NCBI RefSeq assembly: GCF_036881825.1
Contig: NZ_JBAJMW010000008.1
Location: 62,001 to 126,000, forward strand
Direction of reading: 5' to 3'
Length of the DNA stretch: 64,000 nt
From: Tersicoccus mangrovi
Lineage (GTDB): Bacteria; Actinomycetota; Actinomycetes; Actinomycetales; Micrococcaceae
The position numbers and the translations under genes are program-made. The notes under the pieces are model-generated. The model made no database searches. It worked only from the letters and a program-made list of their open reading frames with translations, and was not told where the DNA came from. Position 1 is the first letter of the stretch, and every line of letters starts with the position of its first letter. Positions 35,548-46,133 of this stretch are shown here, in pieces.

Positions 35548-36105
35548 TCAGCGCGCGAGCGAGCCGATCCGCAGGCACGCCGCCGTGGGCACGGTGGTGA
35601 CCGTGCCGGTGTGATCCGGCCGCAGTTCGCCCGGGTGAACGGTCGTCAGGTCGACGAAGTCCCGACCCACGCGGTCGATTCGCCCCCTTATCGCCGTCGA
35701 CCCCGGCCCGGCGGCCACGGTCACCGTCACGACGGCCCGATCGCGGCTGAGACCGCGCAGCGCCGACGTGAGGCTGAGTCGATCGCCGACGGAGGACGGT
35801 TCCGGCGCGGTCGCCCGCCGCAGTCCCTCCCACGCCCGGCACCACGACACGACCACGATGACGTCGAGCGCTCCGGCGCGCAGGCACGCCCAGCCGGCGC
35901 CCGTGAACGCGATCGTGCCGTCCACGGTCTCCCCGTCGGACTGCAGCGCCCTCACCCGGTCCCCCGTGCTCGCCCGCAACCGGCCCGCCAGCGTCACGCT
36001 GCCCTGGTCGATACGGGTCCGCTCGGCGATCTCGCTCTCCCGCGCCCTGTCCTGCAGCGCCGTCCACTGACTCTGCAGGTCCTCGAACAGCGCATCCCAC
36101 CTCAT
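35548..36105 (-). CDS. Conserved hypothetical protein
   Basis: A 185-residue soluble protein with the start MRWDALFEDLQSQWTAL. It has a coiled-coil-like beginning rich in Gln, Glu and Arg (about residues 8-35: LQSQWTALQDRARESEIAERTR), then a beta-rich body. Similar proteins occur beside these genes in Micrococcales, and I recognise no function. The ATG at 36105 is chosen over ATG at 36129 because the LysM promoter (36129-36157) then lies between genes. The 3' end faces the BldC-like gene 18 bp away. Confidence 0.7.
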   Translation of the reverse strand: MRWDALFEDLQSQWTALQDRARESEIAERTRIDQGSVTLAGRLRASTGDRVRALQSDGETVDGTIAFTGAGWACLRAGALDVIVVVSWCRAWEGLRRATAPEPSSVGDRLSLTSALRGLSRDRAVVTVTVAAGPGSTAIRGRIDRVGRDFVDLTTVHPGELRPDHTGTVTTVPTAACLRIGSLAR

Positions 36106-36128
36106 GTCCACACCGTAGCGCCGAGCCA

Positions 36129-36157
36129 TTGACCGAGCGGTGCCGAAAGACTACAAA
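36129..36157 (+). promoter_or_regulatory. Promoter of the LysM gene
   Basis: TTGACC (36129-36134), 17 bp, then TACAAA (36152-36157) is a near-consensus sigma-A promoter in an AT-rich island. The predicted transcript starts near 36164, giving a leader of about 38 nt before the ATG at 36202. Confidence 0.7.
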
Positions 36158-36187
36158 TAACGTCAAACACGGTCAAACGACTACAAA
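36152..36187 (+). repeat. Four CAAA motifs at 10-bp spacing (tandem operator candidate)
   Basis: CAAA occurs at 36154, 36164, 36174 and 36184, exactly one helical turn apart. The first lies in the -10 box and the rest follow the start of transcription. Outer copies read CTACAAA, inner ones GTCAAAC. Confidence 0.85.
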
Positions 36188-36201
36188 CGCGAGGTGACGA
36201 C

Positions 36202-37086
36202 ATGGAGTGCAAGGGCACCGGATCCCCCTCGGCGACGGCCCCTTCCGGCCAAGACGACGGCTGGTCGACGACGGAGGGCGGCGGAGCGGGTACCGCAGCC
36301 GCTGTCCTCGCTCTCGGCGTGGTCAATGCCGTCATCGGCGGTCTCCTGCTGGCCCGGCTCCGACCAGGAGCGGCGTCCATCGGGACGTCCGGCGCCGAGG
36401 CCCCGCTCGAGGTCGCCGTCGGAGCTGCCGTGGCCGCCCTCGGGGTCGCGATCATGGCGTGGTGGGTGCTGAGCCTCGTGGTGACCATGGCCGTCGAACT
36501 ACGGGGACGACGGGCGGGACGGGCGCCGGCGCTCTCGTCGGCGCTGAGCCCGGCGTTCATGCGCCGTCTCGTCGGCGCCCTGCTCAGCCTCCACCTGGTG
36601 GCCGGCACCGCGGGCACGGCCGTCGCCGCGCCGGTCGCCCCGATGGCCGTCGCCATGGCTCCCCTGGACGCGGTCGCCTCCGGCTTCGTCCTCGTCCACC
36701 CGACGACGTCCGGCGGTACCGGCCACGCTCGATCAACCGAACCGAGTCCCGGCGCCGATCCGTGGTTCGTGCCCCGTGCACCGGCGCTGGAGGACGGTGC
36801 GCCGCTGGTCCGCCCGCCGACCCGTGACGCAGGGGCCGGAGCCACCACCCCGACGGGGACGAGTTCCGACAGGACCGCGACCGTGGTGGCCGGCGACAGC
36901 CTGTGGAGCCTTACTGCCCGCCAACTCGGTCCCCTGGCCACCGACGTGGAGATCGCCCGCCAGTGGCCCCGGTGGTACGACCTCAACCGGGACGTCATCG
37001 GTCCGGACCCCGCGGTCATCCGACCGGGCCAGGTGCTGCGCGTGCCGACCGTCGCCGCGGACCACCTCGACGGAGTCGAGCGATGA
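36202..37086 (+). CDS. Membrane protein with C-terminal LysM domain
   Basis: A 294-residue protein. Three hydrophobic segments (about residues 28-52, 69-98 and 123-145) are followed by a polar linker and one LysM domain near the C-terminus (TATVVAGDSLWSLTARQLG ... PAVIRPGQVLRVP, about 225-285), which binds peptidoglycan. The C-terminus is probably outside. AGGTGA precedes the ATG. Its stop overlaps the next gene's ATG (ATGA), and the next gene is an Rv3235-family protein. This pair is a repeated feature of actinobacterial secA neighbourhoods by my recollection. The role is unknown, possibly in cell-wall attachment. Confidence 0.82.
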   Translation: MECKGTGSPSATAPSGQDDGWSTTEGGGAGTAAAVLALGVVNAVIGGLLLARLRPGAASIGTSGAEAPLEVAVGAAVAALGVAIMAWWVLSLVVTMAVELRGRRAGRAPALSSALSPAFMRRLVGALLSLHLVAGTAGTAVAAPVAPMAVAMAPLDAVASGFVLVHPTTSGGTGHARSTEPSPGADPWFVPRAPALEDGAPLVRPPTRDAGAGATTPTGTSSDRTATVVAGDSLWSLTARQLGPLATDVEIARQWPRWYDLNRDVIGPDPAVIRPGQVLRVPTVAADHLDGVER

Positions 37087-37847
37087 GCACCCGGGCGGGC
37101 GCGGCGATGCCGTTGGCCCCGGAGGACCCGGTCCTCACGTCCGCACAGCCGACCGGCCTGTCCGCGGGGACGGACCGCCACGGGACGCCTGGACAGACGA
37201 ACGACGTCGCCGCGACGGGACGGCCGGCGCCGCCGCCGATCACCACCCGCTGGGCGCCCGCGCAGCGCCTGGGCGTTCCTCCTGTCCGACGTCGCCCGGT
37301 GTCGACCGGCTCCCTCGTCGCGGTCGGTGCGGGAACGACGGCCGTTCCGATCGACGGCGCACCCGTCCAGGCCGACGCGGCGAACGCCGCGTCCGGCGAG
37401 ACAGGAACCGTTGGCAGCCACGACCGAGGACCCGGCCGGGTGCTCCCCCTGGAGGACGAGACGACGCGACGGGTCATCGCGCAGACACGCGCGGTGGGGC
37501 AGGCCGTCCTCGAGGTCCTCACCGGCGCTCGGCCCGCCGGTCAGCTGATGCGCTGGATGGATCCGGCCGTCCACGAGTCCCTGGTCCTGCGCGCCGAACT
37601 CGTGCGCGCGTCCGCGCTGCGGGCGGAGCAGACGCGCAGCGGCCCGGGTCGCCTCGGCACGGTCGACGGTCAGCGCCCGCTCTTCCGGCGGGCAGCCGTC
37701 CGCTCGGTGCACGCGTGCCGCGTCTCGGCCCGCTGCTACGAGATGAGCCTGGTGATCGGCGAGCCCGGCGGCCGCAGCCGGGCGATGGCTCTCCGGCTGG
37801 AACTGCGGCACCTGCAGTGGCGGGTGACCGCTCTCGAGTTGGGCTGA
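37083..37847 (+). CDS. Rv3235-family protein
   Basis: A 254-residue soluble protein. The first 120 residues are low-complexity, rich in Pro, Thr, Gly and Ala, probably disordered. The conserved C-terminal half (about 130-254) starts with TRRVIAQTRAVGQAVLEVLTGARPAGQLMRWMDPAVHESL and ends VHACRVSARCYEMSLVIGEPGGRSRAMALRLELRHLQWRVTALELG. The Q-LMRW and RHLQWRVTALE motifs identify the Rv3235 family, whose function is not known. It overlaps the LysM gene by 4 bases and lies at the tail of secA, in opposite direction. Confidence 0.85.
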   Translation: MSTRAGAAMPLAPEDPVLTSAQPTGLSAGTDRHGTPGQTNDVAATGRPAPPPITTRWAPAQRLGVPPVRRRPVSTGSLVAVGAGTTAVPIDGAPVQADAANAASGETGTVGSHDRGPGRVLPLEDETTRRVIAQTRAVGQAVLEVLTGARPAGQLMRWMDPAVHESLVLRAELVRASALRAEQTRSGPGRLGTVDGQRPLFRRAAVRSVHACRVSARCYEMSLVIGEPGGRSRAMALRLELRHLQWRVTALELG

Positions 37848-37920
37848 TCACCGGCGAGGGGGATCTCGACGACCGGGCGACCGGACGGCACGGAACGGGC
37901 GACGACGCTGATCGAGCGGC

Positions 37921-37971
37921 GGTGCCGACGCAACGACGGTGTCGACGCAAGGACCGTGCCGACGGAACGAC
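37921..37971 (+). repeat. 17-bp tandem repeat, three copies
   Basis: GGTGCCGACGCAACGAC, GGTGTCGACGCAAGGAC and CGTGCCGACGGAACGAC follow without gaps, in the interval between the Rv3235-like gene and secA. Two or three substitutions separate the copies. Confidence 0.88.
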
Positions 37972-37987
37972 GGAGCAGCGCGAACGA

Positions 37988-38022
37988 CAGCGGGGCCCGG
38001 CCGAAACGGCCGGGCCCCGCTG
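37988..38022. terminator. Bidirectional terminator between the Rv3235-like gene and secA
   Basis: A perfect 16-bp stem (CAGCGGGGCCCGGCCG with its complement) with a 3-nt AAA loop ends 15 bp before the true secA stop at 38038. It is a strong hairpin for both strands. Confidence 0.85.
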
Positions 38023-38037
38023 TTCAGAGTGAGGCGG

Positions 38038-40940
<2,903 letters not shown>

Positions 40941-41037
40941 AGCTGTTCGCTCCTGCGTGCTCGACTCGTCTGGACAGCGACGGGCCGTGACGGCCCGAGC
41001 GCTGCGCCGAGTCTACGCGAGGCGACTGGCCGGAACC

Positions 41038-42300
41038 TCAGCGTTCGCTCACGGCTCGGGCGAGGCGGGCGGCCAGGTCACCGCGGGGGGCGACGACGAC
41101 GTCGCCGAGGCCGAGCCAGCCGGCCATCGTGACGAGTTCGCCGGCCAGCTCGGTCGCGACCCGCTCGGGGGCCGTGTCGGGGGCCGCCCCGGCACCGGCC
41201 GCGCCGGCCGTATCCGGTTCCGCGTACGCTGCCTGGACGAGCAGCACGCCCCGCTGCCGGTCGGCCTTCAGGTCGACGCGGGCCACGAGGTGCTCGCCGA
41301 GGAGGAAGGGCAGCACGTAGTAGCCGTGCTCGCGGCGCTCGGGCGGGGTGTAGATGCCGATGCGGTAGTGGAACCCGAAGAGCTCCTCGACCCGGGGCCG
41401 GTGGAAGATCAGCGAGTCGAACGGGCTGAGCAGGGCCCGCCCCTCGACCCGCCGGGGCCGGCGGGCGGCGGTGTGCAGCCAGTGCGGGCGGTCCAGTCCG
41501 GCGACGGTGACGGGCCGGACGACGCCCGCGTCGGCGAGCCGGCCCAGCGACTCGGTGACGGCCTTGACGGGGAGGCGGAAGTAGTCGGCCACCGAGCGGG
41601 TGGTCGCGATGCCGAGAGCCCGGGCGGCCGCCTCGGTGAGCCGGTCCGCCGCGGCCGGCCGGTCCGGTTCGAGTGCGTCGCGCAGCGCCGGAGGCAGCAC
41701 CCGCTCGGCGAGGGTGTAGCGCCGTTCGAACTGCGGCGTCCGACCCGCGGCGCCGACGACGCCCTGCTCGAAGAGGTGCTCGAGGACCCGCTTGGTGGGC
41801 GTCCAGTTCCAGCCCCACGACACCCGGTCGACGGCGTGGTCGTGCTCGAGCGCGGCGGCCAGGCCGGTCGCGGTCATCGGCCGGGAGCGGCCGAGCATCT
41901 CGGTCAGGCCGGCGGCGATGGCCTCGTGCTCCGCGGCGGCCGGGGCGGAGAGGCCGACCCACCGGCGGCGCTGCCAGACCCGCAGGTCGGCGAAGTGCTC
42001 AGGCCGGATGAAGCTGGCCTCGTGCGCCCAGTACTCCATCAGGCGACGGGGCTGCCGTTCGCTCAGCCGGGCGAGCAGGTCCCGGTCGTAGGGGCCAAGA
42101 CGGGCGAAGACGGGCAGGAAGTGGCTGCGGCTGAGGACGTTGACCGAGTCGATCTGCAGCAACTGGATGCGCCGCAGCAGGGCGGCGATGTGACCGGCGG
42201 TGACCCTCCCGGCGCTGGGACGGGCGTCGTGCGGCACCTCGAGGGCCTGGGCGGCGATCGCGATGCGCCGAGCGGCGGCGACGGTGAGCCGGTCGGCCAC
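41038..42300 (-). CDS. YcaQ/AlkX-like DNA glycosylase (winged-helix HTH_42 family)
   Basis: A 420-residue protein of the HTH_42 family. The catalytic QID motif (Q49-I50-D51, in LLQIDSVNVLSRSH) matches the QxD of E. coli YcaQ, which removes bulky alkyl and crosslinked bases; AlkZ-type relatives have QxQ. MEYWAHEASFIRPE is a further family signature, and three winged-helix units follow. GTG start with GGAGG 7 nt upstream. It lies between secA and hpf, in the same direction. Its substrate range is inferred from the motif. Confidence 0.88.
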   Translation of the reverse strand: MADRLTVAAARRIAIAAQALEVPHDARPSAGRVTAGHIAALLRRIQLLQIDSVNVLSRSHFLPVFARLGPYDRDLLARLSERQPRRLMEYWAHEASFIRPEHFADLRVWQRRRWVGLSAPAAAEHEAIAAGLTEMLGRSRPMTATGLAAALEHDHAVDRVSWGWNWTPTKRVLEHLFEQGVVGAAGRTPQFERRYTLAERVLPPALRDALEPDRPAAADRLTEAAARALGIATTRSVADYFRLPVKAVTESLGRLADAGVVRPVTVAGLDRPHWLHTAARRPRRVEGRALLSPFDSLIFHRPRVEELFGFHYRIGIYTPPERREHGYYVLPFLLGEHLVARVDLKADRQRGVLLVQAAYAEPDTAGAAGAGAAPDTAPERVATELAGELVTMAGWLGLGDVVVAPRGDLAARLARAVSER

Positions 42301-42336
42301 GGGGAAGCCTCCAGAGGACGGGGCGGGGCGGTGATG

Positions 42337-42370
42337 ACTGCTGGACGGTGGTCACTGCAGGACGGTGCAG
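42337..42370 (+). repeat. Imperfect 17-bp tandem repeat
   Basis: ACTGCTGGACGGTGGTC (42337-42353) and ACTGCAGGACGGTGCAG (42354-42370) lie in the gap between hpf and the YcaQ-like gene. Thirteen of the first 14 bases agree. Confidence 0.65.
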
Positions 42371-42425
42371 TGCGGTGAGCTGCAATGACGTGCGGCGTCC
42401 GGGTGGTCGTGCCCCGGACAGGGAA

Positions 42426-42454
42426 CGGGCCGCGACCTGCGAGGTCGCGGCCCG
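42426..42454 (-). terminator. Terminator after hpf
   Basis: A perfect 13-bp stem (CGGGCCGCGACCT / AGGTCGCGGCCCG) and 3-nt GCG loop lie 20 bp beyond the hpf stop. No T-tract follows. Confidence 0.75.
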
Positions 42455-42473
42455 CTGGCCGATGCTACGCCGG

Positions 42474-43154
42474 TCAGGCAGAAGCGCTCGCCGAGCGGTA
42501 GCTCAGCTCCTCCTCCTGCACGTCGGCGTCCTCGTCGCAGGCCTCGTCGAGGGAGATGACCCCGTAGGTCCAGCCGCGACGCCGGTAGACGACCGAGGGC
42601 GTGCTCGACTGCTCGTCGATGAACAGGTAGAAGTCGTGACCGACCATCTCCATCGCGTCGACGGCGTCGTCCAGGGACAGTCGGGCGGCGGGGAAGACCT
42701 TGCGGCGGATGGTGACCGGCGAGTCGCTGGTCTTCTGGTCCGGCACGGCGTCGGCCACGCGGCCGTCCACGTCGTCGGCGGTCTGCAGGTACAGCGGGGT
42801 GTCGGGGCGGACGACCGGCAGGGAGGCGGTGGCCTCGTGCACGGCGGTCGGGCGCTGGTGGCCCTGGTGGTGGACCTTCTTGCGGTCGCGGGCGCGGCGC
42901 AGACGCTCGGCCAGCTTCCTGGCGGCGGCGTCGAATGCGGCGAACTTGTCCTCCGACGAGGCCTCGGCACGGATGACGGGCTTCAGACCGAGGACGGTGA
43001 GTTCGATGATGACTTCCGAAGGCTGCTTCGTCACCTTCGCTTCGAGACGGTGCTTCTTCTCGACCAACGGTTCGATCTTGGCGATCTTCTCCTCCGCGTA
43101 TTCGCGGTACCGGTCGGACACCGTGACGTTGCGACCGTAGATGGAAAAGTCCAT
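42474..43154 (-). CDS. hpf: Ribosome hibernation promoting factor, long form
   Basis: A 226-residue protein that binds the small ribosomal subunit and pairs ribosomes in stationary phase. The N-terminal S30AE domain (MDFSIYGRNVTVSDRYREYAEEKIAKIEPL) covers about residues 1-105, then a variable linker and a C-terminal dimerisation domain of 55 residues (MEMVGHDFYLFIDEQSSTPSVVYRRRGWTYGVISL). The ATG at 43154 with GGAG 6 nt upstream is chosen over upstream codons at 43232. It stands between comF and the YcaQ-like gene, an order kept in many actinobacteria. Confidence 0.93.
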   Translation of the reverse strand: MDFSIYGRNVTVSDRYREYAEEKIAKIEPLVEKKHRLEAKVTKQPSEVIIELTVLGLKPVIRAEASSEDKFAAFDAAARKLAERLRRARDRKKVHHQGHQRPTAVHEATASLPVVRPDTPLYLQTADDVDGRVADAVPDQKTSDSPVTIRRKVFPAARLSLDDAVDAMEMVGHDFYLFIDEQSSTPSVVYRRRGWTYGVISLDEACDEDADVQEEELSYRSASASA

Positions 43155-43288
43155 GGTGATCTCCGCTCTGTAGTCGGTGACACAACGGCACCGGCTCATC
43201 CGACGGACGCCGTTGCGGTGTTCTCTCAACACCTGGCCCCCACGTTAGTTGAGCGGCACCGCTTTTTCACCCGCCGGTCACCTCTGCG

Positions 43289-44344
43289 TCAACCGGTGAC
43301 GAATGTGTCCGCGCCGGTCCCGACGCCGTCCCGTCGTCGACCGGACGGGGACGGGACCGCGGCGACGACCGCCGCACCGTGCATCGGGATCCCGCCCGCG
43401 CGCAGGGCACGACCGGCCTCCGCGAGCGTCGCCCCGGTGGTGAGCACGTCGTCGACGAGCAGCACGACGGCGCCCCGGGGTGGAGGGCCCGACGACAGCA
43501 TCCGGCCGGTGTCCGAGCGCAGTCGCATGCTCCCGGCGAGTCGGCGCGCCCGGGCGCGTCGCCCGGCGCCGCGGTGGGCACCGCCACCGGATCCCGTTCG
43601 CCCGGCGACGACCGCGAGGAGGCGGCGGACCATCGACCCGGACGACGGCGACCCGGCGCCGGACGGGCGCCACCACCGCACTTCCAGGCACGGCAGGACC
43701 ACCGTGCCCGGCGGCAGCAGCCCGCGCCGCAGGGCCGAGCGCAGCAGCAGTCCGACCGGGTGGTAGCCCCGGCGCCACCGCGCCCGGCGGGACGTGGGCA
43801 CGGGGACGAGCAGCACCGGTGCGGGTAGCGCCCGATCAGGCGGGGCCGGAGTGGACTGGGCCGGAGTGGACTGGGCCGGATGATGCGGAGCCGGACCGGA
43901 CGACGCCGCGTCGAGCCGCCCCGGACCGGCGCGCGGAGAGGCACCGTCGCCACGGGCACGGGCGACCGCGACGGTGACGGCCCGCGCGAGCGCGGCGGCG
44001 GCCGGGCCGGTCAGGTCGGTGCGGCCGTGGTCCTTCAGCGCGAGCAGCACGGCGTCGACCCCGCCCTGCCGGTAGTTCGCCGCCGCGGTGACCGGAAGGG
44101 CCGGCTCCACGGGCAGCGCGAGTGCGCCGTCCTCCGCGGCGAAGGGCCGGCCGGTGGCGCGCCGCAACCGGGCGGCACAGTCCCGGCACAGGGCGACGTC
44201 GATCCGGCCGCAGCCCGGGCACCAGACGGGCACCAGCAGCGCGAGAAAGGCGAGCACCGCCTCCTCCACCAGCGCGGCGAGCGCACGCAGCCGCCGGTAC
44301 CGGGACCACGGGGCGCGATGCCGCGCCGATGCCTCGACCGCCAT
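43289..44344 (-). CDS. comF: ComF-family phosphoribosyltransferase protein
   Basis: A 351-residue protein. Near the N-terminus CPGCGRIDVALCRDC is a zinc finger. The C-terminal part has the PRPP-binding motif VLLVDDVLTTGAT and, earlier, PVPTSRRARWRRGY. ComF is linked to DNA uptake in competent bacteria; the enzyme's role in actinobacteria is unclear. The middle (about 120-170) is a Pro/Ala/Ser linker with the repeated unit AQSTP, encoded by a 15-bp repeat. The ATG at 44344 is a guess; GTG at 44365 is also possible. Confidence 0.82.
   Translation of the reverse strand: MAVEASARHRAPWSRYRRLRALAALVEEAVLAFLALLVPVWCPGCGRIDVALCRDCAARLRRATGRPFAAEDGALALPVEPALPVTAAANYRQGGVDAVLLALKDHGRTDLTGPAAAALARAVTVAVARARGDGASPRAGPGRLDAASSGPAPHHPAQSTPAQSTPAPPDRALPAPVLLVPVPTSRRARWRRGYHPVGLLLRSALRRGLLPPGTVVLPCLEVRWWRPSGAGSPSSGSMVRRLLAVVAGRTGSGGGAHRGAGRRARARRLAGSMRLRSDTGRMLSSGPPPRGAVVLLVDDVLTTGATLAEAGRALRAGGIPMHGAAVVAAVPSPSGRRRDGVGTGADTFVTG
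43843..43880 (-). repeat. 15-bp tandem repeat in comF
   Basis: Two and a half exact copies of GGGCCGGAGTGGACT on the plus strand. They encode (A)QSTPAQSTPA in the comF linker. Confidence 0.9.
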
Positions 44345-44429
44345 CGCACCAGCGTGCGCGAACACGACGGCACCGCGCGGCGGCCTGTCCCGTCCTGGGG
44401 ACAGCGCGGGCCTGGGGAGGGAGAAGCCC

Positions 44430-46133
44430 TCAGCCGGCGAACGCGGTGTCGAGCACGCCGGTCGCCTGGTTGGACCAGCTCATGTCGACCCGCACCAGCA
44501 GCTCCTGCCCGTACTGCAGATAGATCTCCTGAGTGCCGTTTCCGCCGGAGAGCGACGTCGCCCCCCGCACCGGCGCGAGCTCCTGGGCCTGCCCGTCGAG
44601 GGAGAGCACCTCGGGGGTGACGCTCGCCTTGTCCGAGGCGCCCATGACGACGATCTCGGTGTCGCCGATCCACACACCCGTGTTGACCTGGTGCGTCGAG
44701 CGGATCGGCAGGCCGGCCGTCAGCTCCCGGGGCGTGCCGTCCGCGGCGCGGCGGACCCCGCTGATCCAGATGGAGGACTTGCCGTCGTCCACCGTGATGA
44801 TCAGCGCGCGGGCGCCGTCACGGGACAGGCGCAGGTTCGTGATGGTGCGACCGCGCAGCCACGGGGCGCTGACCTCGTTGACGCCGCCCCCGGGTCGCCC
44901 GGCGGCCGCCGTGTAGACGAGCCCGGCTCCGGAGCCGTCCGCCGTCCACAGCCAGTCGAACGGGTCGAACGACGGGCGGGTCAGCGCGGAGCCGGTGAAG
45001 ACGGTGCCGCGGGTGCCGTCGGTCGATCGGCTGATGAGGCGGCGCCGGTCGGAGCTGAGGTAGGCGAAGCGCCTCTGGTCGTAGCTCATGGCGGGATCGA
45101 TCGGCTTGTCGGCGGCGACCGAGCCGATGCCGTCGATCGGCCGGTAACCGCCGCCCTGGTAGAGCACGAGTTCGTTGCGCACGACGGCCACCTGGCTGGC
45201 CGGCACCTGCTTCTGCTTGACCGGCGCGCTGCGGGCCGCTTCCCCCGCGTCGATGTCGAGGGGACGCTGGTTGATCATCAGACGCACGGAGCTGATGCTG
45301 TCCAGCACGCCGACCAGGGTGCCCGAGAGCTCGTTGAGCATGCGTTCGCGTTGCTTCTGGTCCGACGAGTCGAGCACCTGCTGAGGGAGGTCCACCTCGG
45401 CCGCGCCGGAGACGATGGGCACCGACGGCGTGTTCAGCGTCGTGCCCTCGGGGAAGGCGCTGACGACGGCGCCCTTGAGGTAGTCCGCGGGCCCGTTGAG
45501 CAGCACCCGGACGAGCGACGTCGTCACCCGCGGCCCGCGGACGAACCAGCGCACGTCCGGCACGGAGTACGTGTAGGTCGGGTCGTAGAAGGCGAGCGAG
45601 TACGAGTCGAAGAGCAGATTGAAGTCGCGGGACTGCAGCATGATGCCGTCGGGGATCTTCCCGATCCGCCACTGCCCGTCGATCTTCTGCAGGGTCACGT
45701 CGAGCGATTCTGTGGCGCCGTCCGCCGCGTCGCGGTAGATGCCCTGGTCGTCGACCGTCGCGGTCACGGCCATGACGATGCGCACGGTGCCCGGCGTCGG
45801 GGTCGCGACGACGCGCGGCGCGGACGAGAGCACGAGGGTGCGCTGGTCCGGCTTCCACGTGCTGGACAGGCCCGGCGTGAGGTAGCTGCGCGCGACGGCG
45901 TACTCGTCCTGGCTGCCGATGCCGGCGCGCACGAAGCCCTGCACGATGGCCTGCGGGCTCCCGTTGTCCTGCGGTCCGGCGGGGGCGGGGCCCTGCTGGT
46001 TCTGCTGGCTCGCGTTGCCCGAGTCCTCACTCAGGCCCACGGGCCCGCTCGTGGGGATCGAGGAGCACCCGGTGAGGAACAGGGCCGCGGCCATCGCCAG
46101 GCCCAGGACGATCCGGATCGGCTTCGGGCTCAT
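44430..46133 (-). CDS. lpqB: LpqB lipoprotein, MtrB-associated
   Basis: A 567-residue lipoprotein. Signal peptide with lipobox LTGC (Cys at residue 23) after a hydrophobic stretch. It has a GerMN-like domain (about 190-330) and a beta-propeller-like C-terminal half. LpqB binds the extracellular part of MtrB and tunes MtrA signalling in mycobacteria and relatives. Its ATG overlaps the mtrB stop (ATGA at 46130-46133). Confidence 0.93.
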   Translation of the reverse strand: MSPKPIRIVLGLAMAAALFLTGCSSIPTSGPVGLSEDSGNASQQNQQGPAPAGPQDNGSPQAIVQGFVRAGIGSQDEYAVARSYLTPGLSSTWKPDQRTLVLSSAPRVVATPTPGTVRIVMAVTATVDDQGIYRDAADGATESLDVTLQKIDGQWRIGKIPDGIMLQSRDFNLLFDSYSLAFYDPTYTYSVPDVRWFVRGPRVTTSLVRVLLNGPADYLKGAVVSAFPEGTTLNTPSVPIVSGAAEVDLPQQVLDSSDQKQRERMLNELSGTLVGVLDSISSVRLMINQRPLDIDAGEAARSAPVKQKQVPASQVAVVRNELVLYQGGGYRPIDGIGSVAADKPIDPAMSYDQRRFAYLSSDRRRLISRSTDGTRGTVFTGSALTRPSFDPFDWLWTADGSGAGLVYTAAAGRPGGGVNEVSAPWLRGRTITNLRLSRDGARALIITVDDGKSSIWISGVRRAADGTPRELTAGLPIRSTHQVNTGVWIGDTEIVVMGASDKASVTPEVLSLDGQAQELAPVRGATSLSGGNGTQEIYLQYGQELLVRVDMSWSNQATGVLDTAFAG

